NCBI GenBank assembly: GCA_021568835.1
Contig: JAKGSH010000004.1
Span: 62,001 to 126,000 of the forward strand
Length of the DNA stretch: 64,000 bases
Direction of reading: 5' to 3'
From: Streptomyces sp. Tue 6430
GTDB lineage: Bacteria > Actinomycetota > Actinomycetes > Streptomycetales > Streptomycetaceae
The translations under genes were made by a program, and so were the position numbers. The notes under the pieces were generated by a model. The model saw nothing but the letters and a program-made list of their open reading frames with translations. It made no database searches and was not told where the DNA came from. Shown here piece by piece: positions 37,680 through 48,180 of the stretch (positions within the stretch are counted from its first letter, which is position 1; every line of letters starts with the position of its first letter).

Positions 37680-38770
37680 GGCACGGTGCTTTCCCTGGTG
37701 AGCAGGTCGACGACCGCGCGTATGCCGCCCTGTGCGAGGGCGGCCGTTGCCGGTCGGCGCCGGTCCCCTCCTGGAGGAGGCGGTGGACGAGGGCCGTGAC
37801 CTGCCGGGTGTCGCCGGCGGCGTCGAGGGCGGGGGCGATGTGCCCCAGCAGCCGGCACAGCACGTCGCCGGCGCGGCGCCGGCCGCCTGCCGGGTCGATC
37901 AGGGTGTCGTCGAGTCCGTGCCGGGCGGCGTGCCACATGGCGGCCTGCAGCAGTTCCGGCGCCCGGTCCGGCGGCGGTGCCTGGTCGGCGGTCGCCTCGG
38001 CCAGGGCCGTCGCCACCAGGGCCCGGACGATTCCGGCGAGCATGACGGCGTCGTCCGCGTGGAGCTGGACGTCCGGACAGCGCACCTCGACCGTGGATAG
38101 CGCTCCGAGAGACGGGCCTGCCAGTACACCTGCCCGGTGTCCGAGATCAGACCGCTCTCCAGCAGGCACTGCAGCCGGCGGTCGTAGTCCGCCGCGTCGC
38201 GGAACGAGGGGGCGATGCCGGTGACCGGCCAGCGGCTGAAGATCACCGTGCGCCAGCTGGCGAACCCGGTGTCGTGGCCGTCCCACAGCGGGGAGTTCGC
38301 CGACATCGCCGTCAGCACCGGCAGCCAGACCCGGATCCGGTTCAGCACCCGCACGCCCGCCTCCCGGCCGGGCACGGCCACGTGCACGTGCATGCCGTTG
38401 ACGAACTGCTCCGCCACCAGCTGGGGCGCCTGCACCACCATGGCGCGGTAACGCGCCTCGTCGGTGACGCCCACGGGGCGGCCGTCACGCAGCGGCGGCG
38501 TCGCCGCTGCCACCATCCGGCAGCCGTGCTCCTCGGCGGCCGCGCCGACCGCGTGCCGCAGGCGCAGCAGGTGCCCCCCGACCTCCTCCAGCGTGCCGCA
38601 CACGGGAGTCGCCACCTCGACCTGGACCTGGAGCAGTTCGGACTGCAGTTCCTCACCCTCGGCGAGGCGGGCCAGGTCCGCCGACAGACGCACCTTCTCG
38701 GAGTACGGCAGCGGAAGGCCCGTCACGGGTCGAGCAGCAGGTATTCCTCTTCCACGCCGATCGTCGTCAT
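37676..38770 (-). CDS. YbdK-type carboxylate-amine ligase / glutamate-cysteine ligase family 2, copy 1 (reading broken three times)
   Basis: About 365 residues, the usual YbdK size. [13 protein letters not shown] is the N-terminal metal and ATP signature; [57 protein letters not shown] and [20 protein letters not shown] are family landmarks. Missing bases near 37750, 38100 and 38727. ATG 38770. These enzymes ligate an amino-acid carboxylate to an amine or thiol amino acid with ATP; the true substrates are rarely known. It lies 289 bp downstream of the S9 peptidase gene and is paralogous to the gene at 43705. Confidence 0.85.
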
Positions 38771-39059
38771 CGACCGCCCTCTGCTCCCCTGGGGTGACTG
38801 CCGTGGCCGGGCTCGCGACGCGTTCGTGCCCGTCCGACGGTGCCGATCGCCTGGGAACGAGACACGGGTCCGGGCCGTCTCCGAATGCCGCGACCGCTTC
38901 CACACTAACCCGCACAGGTGCCGGGGAGAGCTCGAGCGGGCCGGGGAGGGCGCGGGCGACGTGGGCACACGGACGGTGCCGGGCCGGACACGGTCCCCTC
39001 CGGCGCGGAGCCGGGTCACCGGTGCACGGCCGGCGCGCCCGGGGCAGCTGCCGCCCGGG

Positions 39060-41686
39060 TCACCTCGCGAGGTGGCGCTCGATCCAGTCGGCCGCGGCGC
39101 GGCGATAGATCCGCCGGCTGTCCGCGCGCAGGAAGTCGTGGCCCTCGTTGCGCAGCGTCAGCAGTTCGGCCGGTACACCGCGTTCGCGGGCCGCGCGCAC
39201 GAACTGTTCGGATTCGCCGGGCGGCACGTTGGTGTCGTGTTCGCCGTGCACGGCGAGGAACGGCACCCGGAGCGCGTCGATGCCGGTCATCGGGGACAGC
39301 GCGCGCAGCAGTTCGCGGTCGTGTTCGGGTGACCGTACTTGTGCGCCGCCGATTCCGCGATCCACGGCTCGGTACCGGCGTAGAAGGTCGCGAAGTCGGA
39401 CATCCCGCAGGTCGCGACGCCGGTGCGGAAGAGGTCCGGGTGCCCGACCAGGGAGGCCATCACCAGGTAGCCGCCGTACGAGCGTCCCATCACGGCCAGT
39501 CGCCGGGGGTCGGCGAGGCGGGCCACCACGGCGTGGGCGGCGCAGTCGGCCACGTCCTGGATCGCGGCGAAGCGTCCCGTGCCGAGGTCGGCGTCGACGA
39601 AGGACCGGCCGTGGCCCGAGGAGCCGCGCACGTCGGGGGCGAAGACGTCCAGGCCCCGGCCCAGCAGCTCGTGGTACAGCGGTTGAACACCGGCCTCTCC
39701 TGCTCCTCCGGGCCGCCGTGGAGGTGGATCACGCACGGCGCCGGTTCGCCGGGTCCCCGGCCCGGCGCGCGGTAGTACCAGCCGCTCAGCGGCAGTCCGT
39801 CGCGTGCCGTCGGCCGCACCGGTACGGGACGCACGGGGGACGGCCGGGCGGGACGGCGTCCTCGTCCCGCGAGGACCACGGGGTGCGCAGCGCGGCGCCG
39901 TCGGAGAGCCACCACACGCCGGGCGGCGCTGCGACCCGGACAGGGCCAGCACCAGGGCCGCCCGGCTGCCGGCGGGCACGACGCGTGTCACCACCTCGTG
40001 CGGCAGCGGCACCGCCCGCGGCGGGCGCACCAGGGCGTCCCCGGTGCCCGCGGCCGGTGTGACGGCGAGGACCTCCAGCTCACTGGCGCCGCGCACGTTC
40101 CAGGCCAGGATCGCGGTGTGCCCGTCACGGCCGAAGGCCAGCAGTTCCAGTCCGCAGTCCGCGCGCTCGGCGGCGACGACCAGTGCCCGCCGCTCCCCCT
40201 CGGCGGAGAGGCGGACGGCGAACAGCGCGGCGAACTCGCGTGCCGCGTCGCTGCGCAGCCACAGCGTCCTGCCGTCCGGCGAGAAGCGGCCGATCCACGG
40301 GTCACCGTCGGCGACCGGCAGCGCGTAGGTGGTCCGCAGGTCGGCGGTGCGGACGACGAGGGCCTCGCGCCGTCCGCGGGGGCCGCGCCGTACCAGTGCG
40401 AGCCGTCCGTCCTGGCTGAGGTCGCAGACGCGCAGCGTGGCGGCGGCGCGCTCGACCGCCAGCAGGGCGGGGGCCGCCACCCCCTCGGGGTCGACGAGGT
40501 AGGCGGCCAGCCCCCCGCCGGCCGTCCCGTCGGGACCGCCCGCGCCGTGCGTGCCGGGGGCTCCGGCGCCGTGTGTACCGGGTGCACCCGCGCCGTGCGT
40601 GCCGGGGGCTCCGGCGCCGTGTGTACCGGGTGCACCCGCGCCGTGCGTGCCGGGGGCCCCCGCGCCGCGGCCCGTCGCGGTGCCGTCGGCTTCGGCGCCC
40701 GTACGCGTCGACGCGGCGGGTACGGCGTCCGGGGCGCGGGAGGCACCGGCCCGGGGATCTCGTGCCGCGGCGGCCCGAAGGGCACGTCCTGCCGCAGCGG
40801 CTCCGGGGCGCCGGCGCCCTCGTCCCTCTTCCCGGAGTGGGCGGCGGGGCCGGCGTCTCCGTGGCGCGGGCTGCCCAGCAGGACGGCCCGGCCGCCCCGG
40901 GAGGCCCAGCCCGCGGCCCGCGGGGCGGTGTACGTGCCGGGATCGGCGAGGCCCTCGCGTGCGGGTGCCTCCTCCCGGTCGCCCGTACCTCGCGCGACGA
41001 CCGGCTCGGCGACGGTGACGGCCAGCGCCGAGCCGTCGTGCTGCCAGCAGCCGAGGTGCGCCGAGCCGCCCGGCTCGGCACCGGCCAGGATGCGCCGCCC
41101 GGTTCCGTCGGGGCGCACGCACAGCACCCGGGTGTGTTCGCCGCCCCGGGGGCCGTGGTGTAGGCGATCCAGCGGCCGTCCGGCGACCAGGCCACCTCCT
41201 TGACCGGGTGGGGTCGGAGTCGAGCAGGTGCACCTCGTGCCCGTCGACCGGTCCCGTCCACAGCTGGGGCACGCCGCCCCGGTCGCAGATGAACGCGACG
41301 AGCCTGCCGCTCGGGTCGACCGAGGGTACCAGCAGCCGTGGGACGTCAGCCGTTGCGGGGTGTCCGCGGCCCGGCGGTGTCGGGCAGGGGGACGAGCGCC
41401 GGACCGGTGGAGGGCGGCGCCGGGTCCGCGGTGGCCGGCGTCGGACCGGCGGTGATCGGCACCGGACCGACGGTGGTCGGCCCGGCGGTGGCCGGACCCT
41501 CGTGGTCGTCGGTCGTCGCGGTGGTGGCGGCGCCCGTCCGGGACGCCGTACCGCCGTTCCGGGCGGCCGCGGCCTCCTCCCGGCGGGATCCGCGCCGTCG
41601 GAGGTGCCGGGGGGCGGGCTCCCGTGCGGGTGCGGCGGGGCCCCGGTCGTCGGGGTGGGGGGATGCGGCCCCGGCGCCCCGGTCAT
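39060..41686 (-). CDS. S9 family prolyl-oligopeptidase-like peptidase (reading broken several times)
   Basis: About 877 residues if about seven missing bases are restored. The N-terminus is Pro/Thr-rich and low complexity. A beta-propeller follows (LLVPSVDPSGRLVAFICDRG, VAWSPDGRWIAYTTAP, WIGRFSPDGRTLWLRSD), interrupted by a 24-bp repeat encoding GAGAPGTH. The C-terminal alpha/beta hydrolase has catalytic Ser in GRSYGGYL, Asp in HGEHDTNVP and His in RNEGHDFL. The ATG at 41686 overlaps the stop of the amidotransferase gene (ATGA), so the two are coupled. A cytoplasmic peptidase acting on short or amidated peptides is inferred. Confidence 0.8.
40541..40660. repeat. 24-bp tandem repeat, five copies, in the S9 peptidase gene
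   Basis: Two alternating versions of a 24-bp unit, so the higher-order period is 48 bp. On the coding strand it encodes Gly-Ala-Gly-Ala-Pro-Gly-Thr-His repeats inserted in a propeller loop. Confidence 0.92.
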
Positions 41687-43466
41687 GCGATTCCGTGCGT
41701 CTGCAGCCATATCTCCAGCAAGGCCACCTGCCACAGCGCGTTCGCCCCGCGCCTGGTCCGGTGATGGTCGGGAGCCGACAGAAGCCTGTTCAGGTACGCG
41801 TCCTGGAAGACGTCCCGTGACCTGGCCTCGGGGGCGGCCAGCGCCTCGCGGACCCGCTCCAGGACGGGACCCGCCATGTGCTTGACGGCCGGGACCGGGA
41901 AGTAGCCCTTGGGCCGGTCGACGACCTGTACGGGCAGGACCCGGCGGCCGGCGGCCTTGAGGACGCCCTTGCCGCCGTCGGCGAGTTTCAGCTCCGGCGG
42001 GCAGGCGGCGGCGAGTTCCACCAGCTCGTGGTCGAGGAAGGGGACCCTGGCCTCCAGCCCCCAGTCCATGGTCATGTTGTCGACCCGCTTGACCGGGTCG
42101 TCGACCAGCATCACGTGGGTGTCGAGCCGCAGCGCCGCGTCGAGGGCGGTCTCGGCGCCCGGCTCCGCCATGTGCTCGGTCACGAAGCGGTGGGACACGT
42201 CGTGACCGGGCAGCAGATGCGGCTGGAGGACACCGGCGAGGTCGGCGTGCGACCGGTCGAAGTACGTGTCGGCGTACCTCTCGGGTTCACGCCTCCTCGG
42301 GACCGCGGCCAGGTCCGGGTACCAGTGGTAGCCGGCGAAGACCTCGTCCGCGCCCTGGCCGCTCTGGACGACCTTCACCTCCTTCGCCACCTGCTCCGAC
42401 AGCAGGTGGAAGGCCACCACGTCGTGGCTGGTCATCGGCTCGCTCATCGCCTCGATCGCCGCGTCCAGGGCGGTCGACACGCGGTCCGAGGGCACCATCA
42501 GCTGGTGGTGGTCCGTCCCGAAGTGCCGGGCGACCAGGTCCGAGTACGGGAACTCGTCGCCCTCCTCGCCGCCCTCCGACTCGAAGCCCACGCTGAACGT
42601 CGCGAGGTCGCGCTGTCCCTCGTCGGCCAGCAGCGCCACGATCAGGCTGGAGTCGAGGCCGCCCGACAGGAGGACGCCCACGGGCACGTCGGCGACCATC
42701 CGGCGCCGCACCGCGGTGCGCAGCGCGTCGAGCACCGCGTCCCGCCAGTCGTCCGGGCCCAGGTGCGCGTACTCGTCCCGGCGGGTGTACGACGGCTGCC
42801 AGTAGCGGATGTCGTGGTGGCGGCCGTCGGGCTCCACCACGCGCACGGTGGCCGGGGGCAGCTTGCGCACGCCCGCGAGGACGGTGCGGGGCGCGGCCAC
42901 CGTGGCGTGCCAGCTCATGTACTGGTGCAGCGCGACGGGGTCGAGCGAGGTGTCGACGCCGCCGGCGGCGAGGAGCGCCGGCAGCGAGGACGCGAAACGC
43001 AGCCGCCCCGGGGACTCGGTGAGGTAGAGCGGTTTGATGCCCAGCCGGTCGCGCACCAGGACGACCCGTCCGGTGTCCTGCTCGACGATGACGAAGGCGA
43101 ACATGCCGTACAGGCGGTCGACGCAGGCGGTCCCCCACTGCTGGTACGCCTTGAGCACCACCTCGGTGTCGGAGCCGGAGAAGAAGCGGTGGCCGAGGCC
43201 GCGCAGTTCGTCACGCAGTTCCCGGTAGTTGTAGATGCAGCCGTTGAAGACGCCGGCGATCCGCGCCGCGGGGTCGGTCATCGGCTGGGCCCCGCACTCC
43301 GACAGGTCGATGATCTTCAACCGGCGGTGGCCCAGCGCGACGGCGCCCTGCGACCACAGCCCCTGCCGTCCGGTCCCCTGGCGGCGAGCCGGTCGGTCAT
43401 GCGCTCGACCGCCGCCAGGTCGGGTCGTCCGCCGTCGAAGCGGACCTCTCCGCTGAGGCCGCACAT
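41683..43466 (-). CDS. N-acetylglutaminylglutamine amidotransferase-like asparagine synthase family protein (reading broken once)
   Basis: About 594 residues. Cys2 in MCGLSGE is the class II glutaminase nucleophile; VFNGCIYNYRELRDEL and SGSDTEVVLKAYQQWG complete the GATase domain (1-200). The synthase domain has the PPi loop LLSGGLDSSLIVALL, followed by SHDVVAFHLLSEQV, QSGQGADEVFAGYHWY and NMTMDWGLEARVPFLDHELV. Length and sequence fit the amidotransferase of the NAGGN (N-acetylglutaminylglutamine amide) osmoprotectant cassette. A missing base near 43380 breaks the glutaminase domain. ATG 43466 with GAGGGGG. The usual GNAT/ATP-grasp synthetase partner is absent here; two YbdK ligases flank it instead. 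Confidence 0.82.
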
Positions 43467-43704
43467 CAGAGCCCACCCCCTCGCGGTGCGCCGTCGGCCC
43501 GGCACGGCGTGGTCGCCGGCGGGGTCCCGGGCGAGCACGAGCACGTGGACGGACCGGTTCGGTGCGGGGTGGTACTGCTGCTGGGCATGGTGAGCTGCAC
43601 TCTCCTCGGTAGGGGGCGATCGGCGGGCCGGCCGGCGGGTCGCTCGGCGGACGCCGGCCTCACGGCGGCCTCTGCCCGTTCCGGCGGCACGGCCGCGGGG
43701 GTGG

Positions 43705-44896
43705 TCAGCCGCGCAGGGTCGCCTGCCGGCCCGGCGCCGAATCCCGCGCCCGGACGGCGCCGGTCGTCGCGACGGGCAGGTGCGCGGCCGCCGCCGCGGG
43801 CCGCCGCCTGCGCCCGCCGCGGGTCTCCTCGACCAGGATCTCGACGCCGGCGAGGAGGCCTTCCTCCTCGACGACCGCGCGCAGACGGTGCGCGGCGCTT
43901 CCGCGGGCCAGGGCCTCCTCCATGAGCGCGCGCACGGTGTCCCAGTCGCCGGCGGCCTCCAGGGCCGGCCGCAGTCGCCGGAGCATGCCGCGCAGGACGG
44001 CGGGCGCGGGCGCGGGGAGGCCAGTGGCGGGGTCGACCAGGGGGCCCTCCAGAGCGGTCCGGGCCGCCCGCCAGTTCGCGGCCCGCAGCCCTTCGTGCCG
44101 GCCGTCGCAGTCCTGGGCGCCGCGCTGCTCCAGCCGGGCACGCGCGTCCTCGACCAGGGCGCGGAACAGTCCGGCCACGAGGACGACCGTCTCGGCACGC
44201 GGGCAGGCGTCGCAGATGCGCAGTTCCAGTGTCCGCTGGTGGTCGGACGGCCGTACGTCGTAATAGACCATTCCCGGATCGCTGATCACCCCGGAGCGGA
44301 CGAGGTCCGAGACGGCGGCGTCGTAGTTCTCGGCCCGGGTGAAGCAGCCGGCCGGTCCCGAGGTGGGCCACCGCTGCCACAGCATGGTGCGCCAGCTGGC
44401 GTATCCGGTGTCGGCCCCAGCCAGAGGGGCGAGCTGGCGGACAGGGCGAGCAGCGGGGGCAGCCAGGGCGAGACGGCGCACATGATCCGTACGGCCGTGT
44501 CGCGATCGGGTACGTCGACGTGGACCTGGGCGCTGCAGACCAGGTGCTCGTCGGCGACCTGCCGGTACTCGTCGGCCATGTTCCGGTAGCGGGGATCGGC
44601 GGTCGTGTCGCCGGCGGTCACCCGCGCGAGCGGCACGGTCCCGGCCGCCACGGCGGCCAGCCCGAGGGGGAGGCCGCCGCGTCGAGCCGCAGCCGCGCCT
44701 TGACGATGTCGTCGTGCAGCGAGTCCAGGGAGGCGTGCACCGCGCTGTTCCACTCGACGGCCGACTGCTGCAGCTCCGCGGTGAAATCGGGTCTGCGGCG
44801 CAGCCGGCCGAGGACCTCGCCCGCGCGCGGCACGAGCAGCCCGCTCTCGATGTCCAGGACATGGAATTCTTCCTCTACCCCTATGCGAACGGCCAC
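43705..44896 (-). CDS. YbdK-type carboxylate-amine ligase, copy 2 (reading broken twice)
   Basis: About 397 residues. RIGVEEEFHVLDIESGLLVP opens the fold; LQQSAVEWNSAVHASLDSLH, AQVHVDVPDRDTAVRIM, DTGYASWRTMLWQRWP and TLELRICDACPRAETVVLVA match the other copy domain for domain. The C-terminus is longer than copy 1. Missing bases near 44420 and 44670. GTG 44896 with AAGGGAGAA. Lies 238 bp upstream of the amidotransferase gene in the same direction; probably same pathway. Confidence 0.83.
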
Positions 44897-45239
44897 GGTT
44901 CTCCCTTTTCCCACCGGACGATCGCCCGCCCGGTCGGAGACCCGCGGCGATCACTGCCCACGCCGAGTTCCAGCACGCGGGCCGCTTAGTCCTCACCCGT
45001 GCACCCGTGCCGTGATCCGGAAGGAAAAGGACGTACTGCCGCGGCTTTCCCGAGGCGGCCGGGCCGGTCCGGGCCGGTCCCGGCCAGGACCGGCCCGGAC
45101 CGGCCCGGCAGCGCCGCACGCGGGCGGCCCTCCGCGCCTGAGTACGCGTACCTGGTCGATCATGTCGCTCAGCTCAGTCGCGGCCGGCCCGCGCGCCCGA
45201 CGATGGCATGGCCCACCCCCCGCGTCGAAAGAGGTGCTT
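44897..45239. other. Divergent intergenic region with a very strong hairpin
   Basis: No gene seen. It holds divergent promoters for the ligase and the acyltransferase-aminotransferase genes and the 23-bp stem listed separately. Confidence 0.6.
45058..45109. ncRNA. Perfect 23-bp stem-loop, possible small RNA 3' end or regulatory structure
   Basis: 45058-45080 pairs perfectly with 45087-45109 around a 6-nt loop. It sits between divergent genes, where a terminator is not expected for either. It could end a short transcript that starts near 45000 or be a leader structure of the gene at 45240, 130 nt away. No transcript evidence is available. Confidence 0.4.
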
Positions 45240-47019
45240 ATGAGCCGTGAACTACAGCTGCGCGCTGCCACTGCGGAGGACTTCGCGTGGATCCACGAAC
45301 TGCGTCACCGGGTGTACGCGGAGGAGCTGGGCCAGCACGCGCCCGATCCGACGGGACGGCTCCGCGACGGACTGGACGGTGACAACGTCTACCTGGTCGT
45401 GGCGTGCGGTGCGGCCCGCATCGGTTTCGTCAGCCTGACCCCGCCCTGGACGGGGCGGTACGGGCTGGACAAGTACCTGACCCGCGACGAGTTGCCGCTG
45501 CTGACCGAGGGCGACGTGTTCGAGGTGCGCATCCTCACCGTCGAGCCGCGCCGGCGGGCGACCGCGGCGGCACCGCTGCTGATGTACGCGGCGCTGCGGT
45601 GGATCGCCGCCCGGGGTGGTCGCCGGGTGGTGGCGATGGGGCGCACCGAGTTGCTCGACATGTACCTGTCGGCGGGCCTGCGCCCGTCGGGCCGTGCCGT
45701 GCGCAGTGGTGCGGTGACGTTCGAGGTGCTGACCGGCGGTGTGGGCGAGTTGACGAGGATCGCGATGGACCGTCACCGCACCTCGGTGGAGCGGCTGCGG
45801 TCCGTGGTGGACTGGCGGCTGGACGTGCCGTTCGCACCCGGGCCCGACGGCTGTGAGCACGGTGGCGCCTCCTTCACCGCCATCGGCACGGACTTCCGCA
45901 CGCTGCACCGCCGCCATGAGATCGTCGCGGCCGATGTGCTGGACGCGTGGTTCCCGCCGGCTCCCGGGTGCGGGCGGCGCTCGCGGAGGACCCGGTGTGG
46001 ATGGCGCGGACGTCGCCGCCGACCGGTGCCGAGGGACTGTCGGCGGAGATCGCCGCGGCCCGGGGGCTCCCGGCCGAGGCACTCGCGGTCGGTGCCGGCT
46101 CGTCCGATCTGGTCTTCAGGGCGTTCGGCCGGTGGCTGACCCCGCGGAGCAGGGTCCTGTTGATGGATCCCGGCTACGGCGAGTACGCCCACGTCACGGA
46201 ACGGGTGATCGGATGCCGGGTGGACCGGTTCCGGTTGCGCCGCGAGGACGGCTGGCGGATCGATCCGGCCCGGCTGTCCGCCGTCGTCGGGTCCGGTCGC
46301 TACGACCTCGTCGTGGTCGTCAACCCGAACAACCCGACCGGCCGCCACGCGCCGGCCGCGGAACTGCGCTCCCTGATCGCCGCGGCGCCGGCCCGGACCC
46401 GCTGGTGGATCGACGAGGCGTATCTGGGCTACGTCGACCCGGCCGAGTCGCTCGCCGGGCTCGCCGCGACGGACCCGCGGGTGGTGGTCTGCACCTCGCT
46501 GTCGAAGATGTACGCGCTGTCCGGCGTGCGGGCCGCCTACCTGGTGGCCGTACCGGACACCGCCGCGGAGTTGCGCCGGTGGACGCCGCCGTGGCCGGTC
46601 GGTCTCCCGGCGCAGCTGGCCGCCGTGGCGGCCCTGCGCGACCCGGCGCACTACGGCGCCTGCTGGCTTCGCACCCACGAGCTGCGACGTCGACTGGCCG
46701 GCGAACTCGCGGAGTCGGATCAGACCGTGGTGGTCGAGGAGTCGGTGGCGAACTTCGTCTCCGTGACTCTGCCGCCCGGTGGGCCGAGCGCCGCCCGGCT
46801 GGTCGAGGCGTGCCGCCGTCACGGCGTGTACCTGCGCGACCTGTCTCCGCTGTCGCCGGAGTACCAGGGCCGCACCGTGCGCATCGCGGTCAAGGACACC
46901 GCCGAGAACGCCCGGATCGTGGCCGCCTTCCGGGCCTCGCTGGAACTGCTGCTGCGCCGCGCCCGGCCTCGCACGTCCCCGTGCCCGAAGACGCTCCGTC
47001 CGTGGGTTCCGCCCGGTGA
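45240..47019 (+). CDS. GNAT acyltransferase fused to a PLP-dependent aminotransferase (reading broken twice)
   Basis: About 593 residues. Residues 1-210 are a GNAT domain related to N-acyl amino acid synthase-type acyltransferases ([36 protein letters not shown]). Residues 235-590 are a fold-type I, HisC-like aminotransferase: [28 protein letters not shown] and the PLP lysine in [18 protein letters not shown]. Missing bases near 45960 (domain junction) and 46960 (near the end). ATG 45240 with AGAGGTG. The corrected stop overlaps the CdsA start by 4 nt (GTGA at 47016). The two catalytic domains suggest successive acylation and transamination of one substrate; the substrate is unknown. Confidence 0.75.
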
Positions 47020-47818
47020 CCACCGTGGCCTCGCTGGTGCCCCCGCTGGGCGGGGCGCTCGCGCTGAGCGGCGTCGCCGTGGCCCTCTCCCGGCGGCGCG
47101 AGCTGCGGATCCGCTGGTGCGCCTGGGCGGTCGGGGTGCCGCTCGTCACCGGTGCGTTCTGGCTGGGCCGCCCCGGGGCCGCGGCCGTCGCCGTCGTCGT
47201 CGGGGTGATCGCCGTGCTGGAGTACGGCGCGCTGACGCGGTTGGGCCGGGCGGACCGGGCGGTGCTGGCGGGGGCGGTCGCCGGGGTCGTACTGGCCGCC
47301 TGGCTGGCGCCCGGAGAGGTGTTCCGGGTGGCCGCGGCCGGGGCGCTCGCGGTGGCCGCCGTGCCCCTTCTGGCGGGGGACGCCGAGCACGGCCTGCGCC
47401 GGCTCGGTGCGGGGCTGCTCGGTCTGGTCTGGCTGAGCGTGCCGGCCGCGCTGGTGCCGCTCGGGGCGGTCGGGCTGGCGTTGTTCGTCGCGGTCTCGGC
47501 CGCCGACATCGTGGCGTACTTCGCCGGGAGACGGCTCGGCGGGCCCCGGCTGTCGCCCCTGTCTCCGGCCAAGCGGTGGAGCGGGACGGTGGCCGGGGCC
47601 GTGGCCGGCCTCGGCACGCTCGCCGCGCTGTCCGCGTTCAGCTGGCCGCGGCCGTGGCGGTCGCGGTCGGCGGTCCGGCCGGTGACCTCCTGGAATCCAT
47701 GATCAAAAGAGGTGCGCGGGTGAAGGACGCCGGTCACTGGCTGCCCGGTTCCGGTGGTCTCCTCGACCGCATCGACTCACTGCTCGTCGCCCTGGCCGTA
47801 CTGCTCGTCCTGAGCTGA
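47016..47818 (+). CDS. cdsA: Phosphatidate cytidylyltransferase (CDP-diacylglycerol synthase; reading broken once)
   Basis: About 267 residues with seven to eight TM helices. The CdsA signature occurs near the C-terminus: [20 protein letters not shown] followed by [13 protein letters not shown], where PGHGG is PGSGG here. [17 protein letters not shown] is also typical. One missing base near 47650 precedes the signature. It makes CDP-diacylglycerol from phosphatidate and CTP at the membrane. Translational coupling to the acyltransferase-aminotransferase is unusual and suggests a second, specialised copy rather than the housekeeping enzyme. Confidence 0.82.
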
Positions 47819-47837
47819 CGCCCGCACCGGCGGGCGT
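47818..47837. terminator. Short hairpin after cdsA
   Basis: An 8-bp stem (47818-47825 with 47830-47837) overlaps the stop codon's end. Modest but correctly placed. Confidence 0.45.
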
Positions 47838-48180
47838 GACGCCGGCATCAGAGCGGCACCGGGGCGCGCATCGGCCCCGTCGCGGTGAACCCACCTTCCC
47901 GGCAGGTCCGCCGGGCCGGCGTGAGTGACGGGACCGCCCGGTGGCCGGGGCGGGTGGCGGGTGCACGGCTCCTCGGACGACCGGACCGTCTTCCGCGGGT
48001 CCGGCGGCATCCCACGGATCCGGCGGCGTCCCGCGGACCGGTGCCTCCGGGGGGCCGCCCGAGCAACGACGGGACACCGGGTGAACGGCTCGGGCGCGGG
48101 CCCGTGGGGGCGATCCGGGACATCCTGCACCGACGCCGAGGCCCACCGTTGCTCGCCGAGGGCGCCCCGGACACGGGTCC
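47838..48180. other. Intergenic region between convergent cdsA and PhzF genes
   Basis: No convincing gene; frames in both directions are Arg/Pro-rich shadows without ribosome sites. Nothing else recognised. Confidence 0.5.

Noticed and set aside
41878..43593. Long plus-strand frame opposite the amidotransferase
   Set aside because: Shadow of a well-supported gene; composition Val/Gly/Arg/His-rich.
37676..47818. Treating the frameshifted genes as pseudogenes or programmed frameshifts
   Set aside because: All shifts have the same sign, occur in many unrelated genes, and no slippery-site plus structure pattern repeats.
47848..48174. 108-codon minus frame between cdsA and PhzF genes
   Set aside because: Arg/Pro-rich, no ribosome site, no conserved-looking segment.
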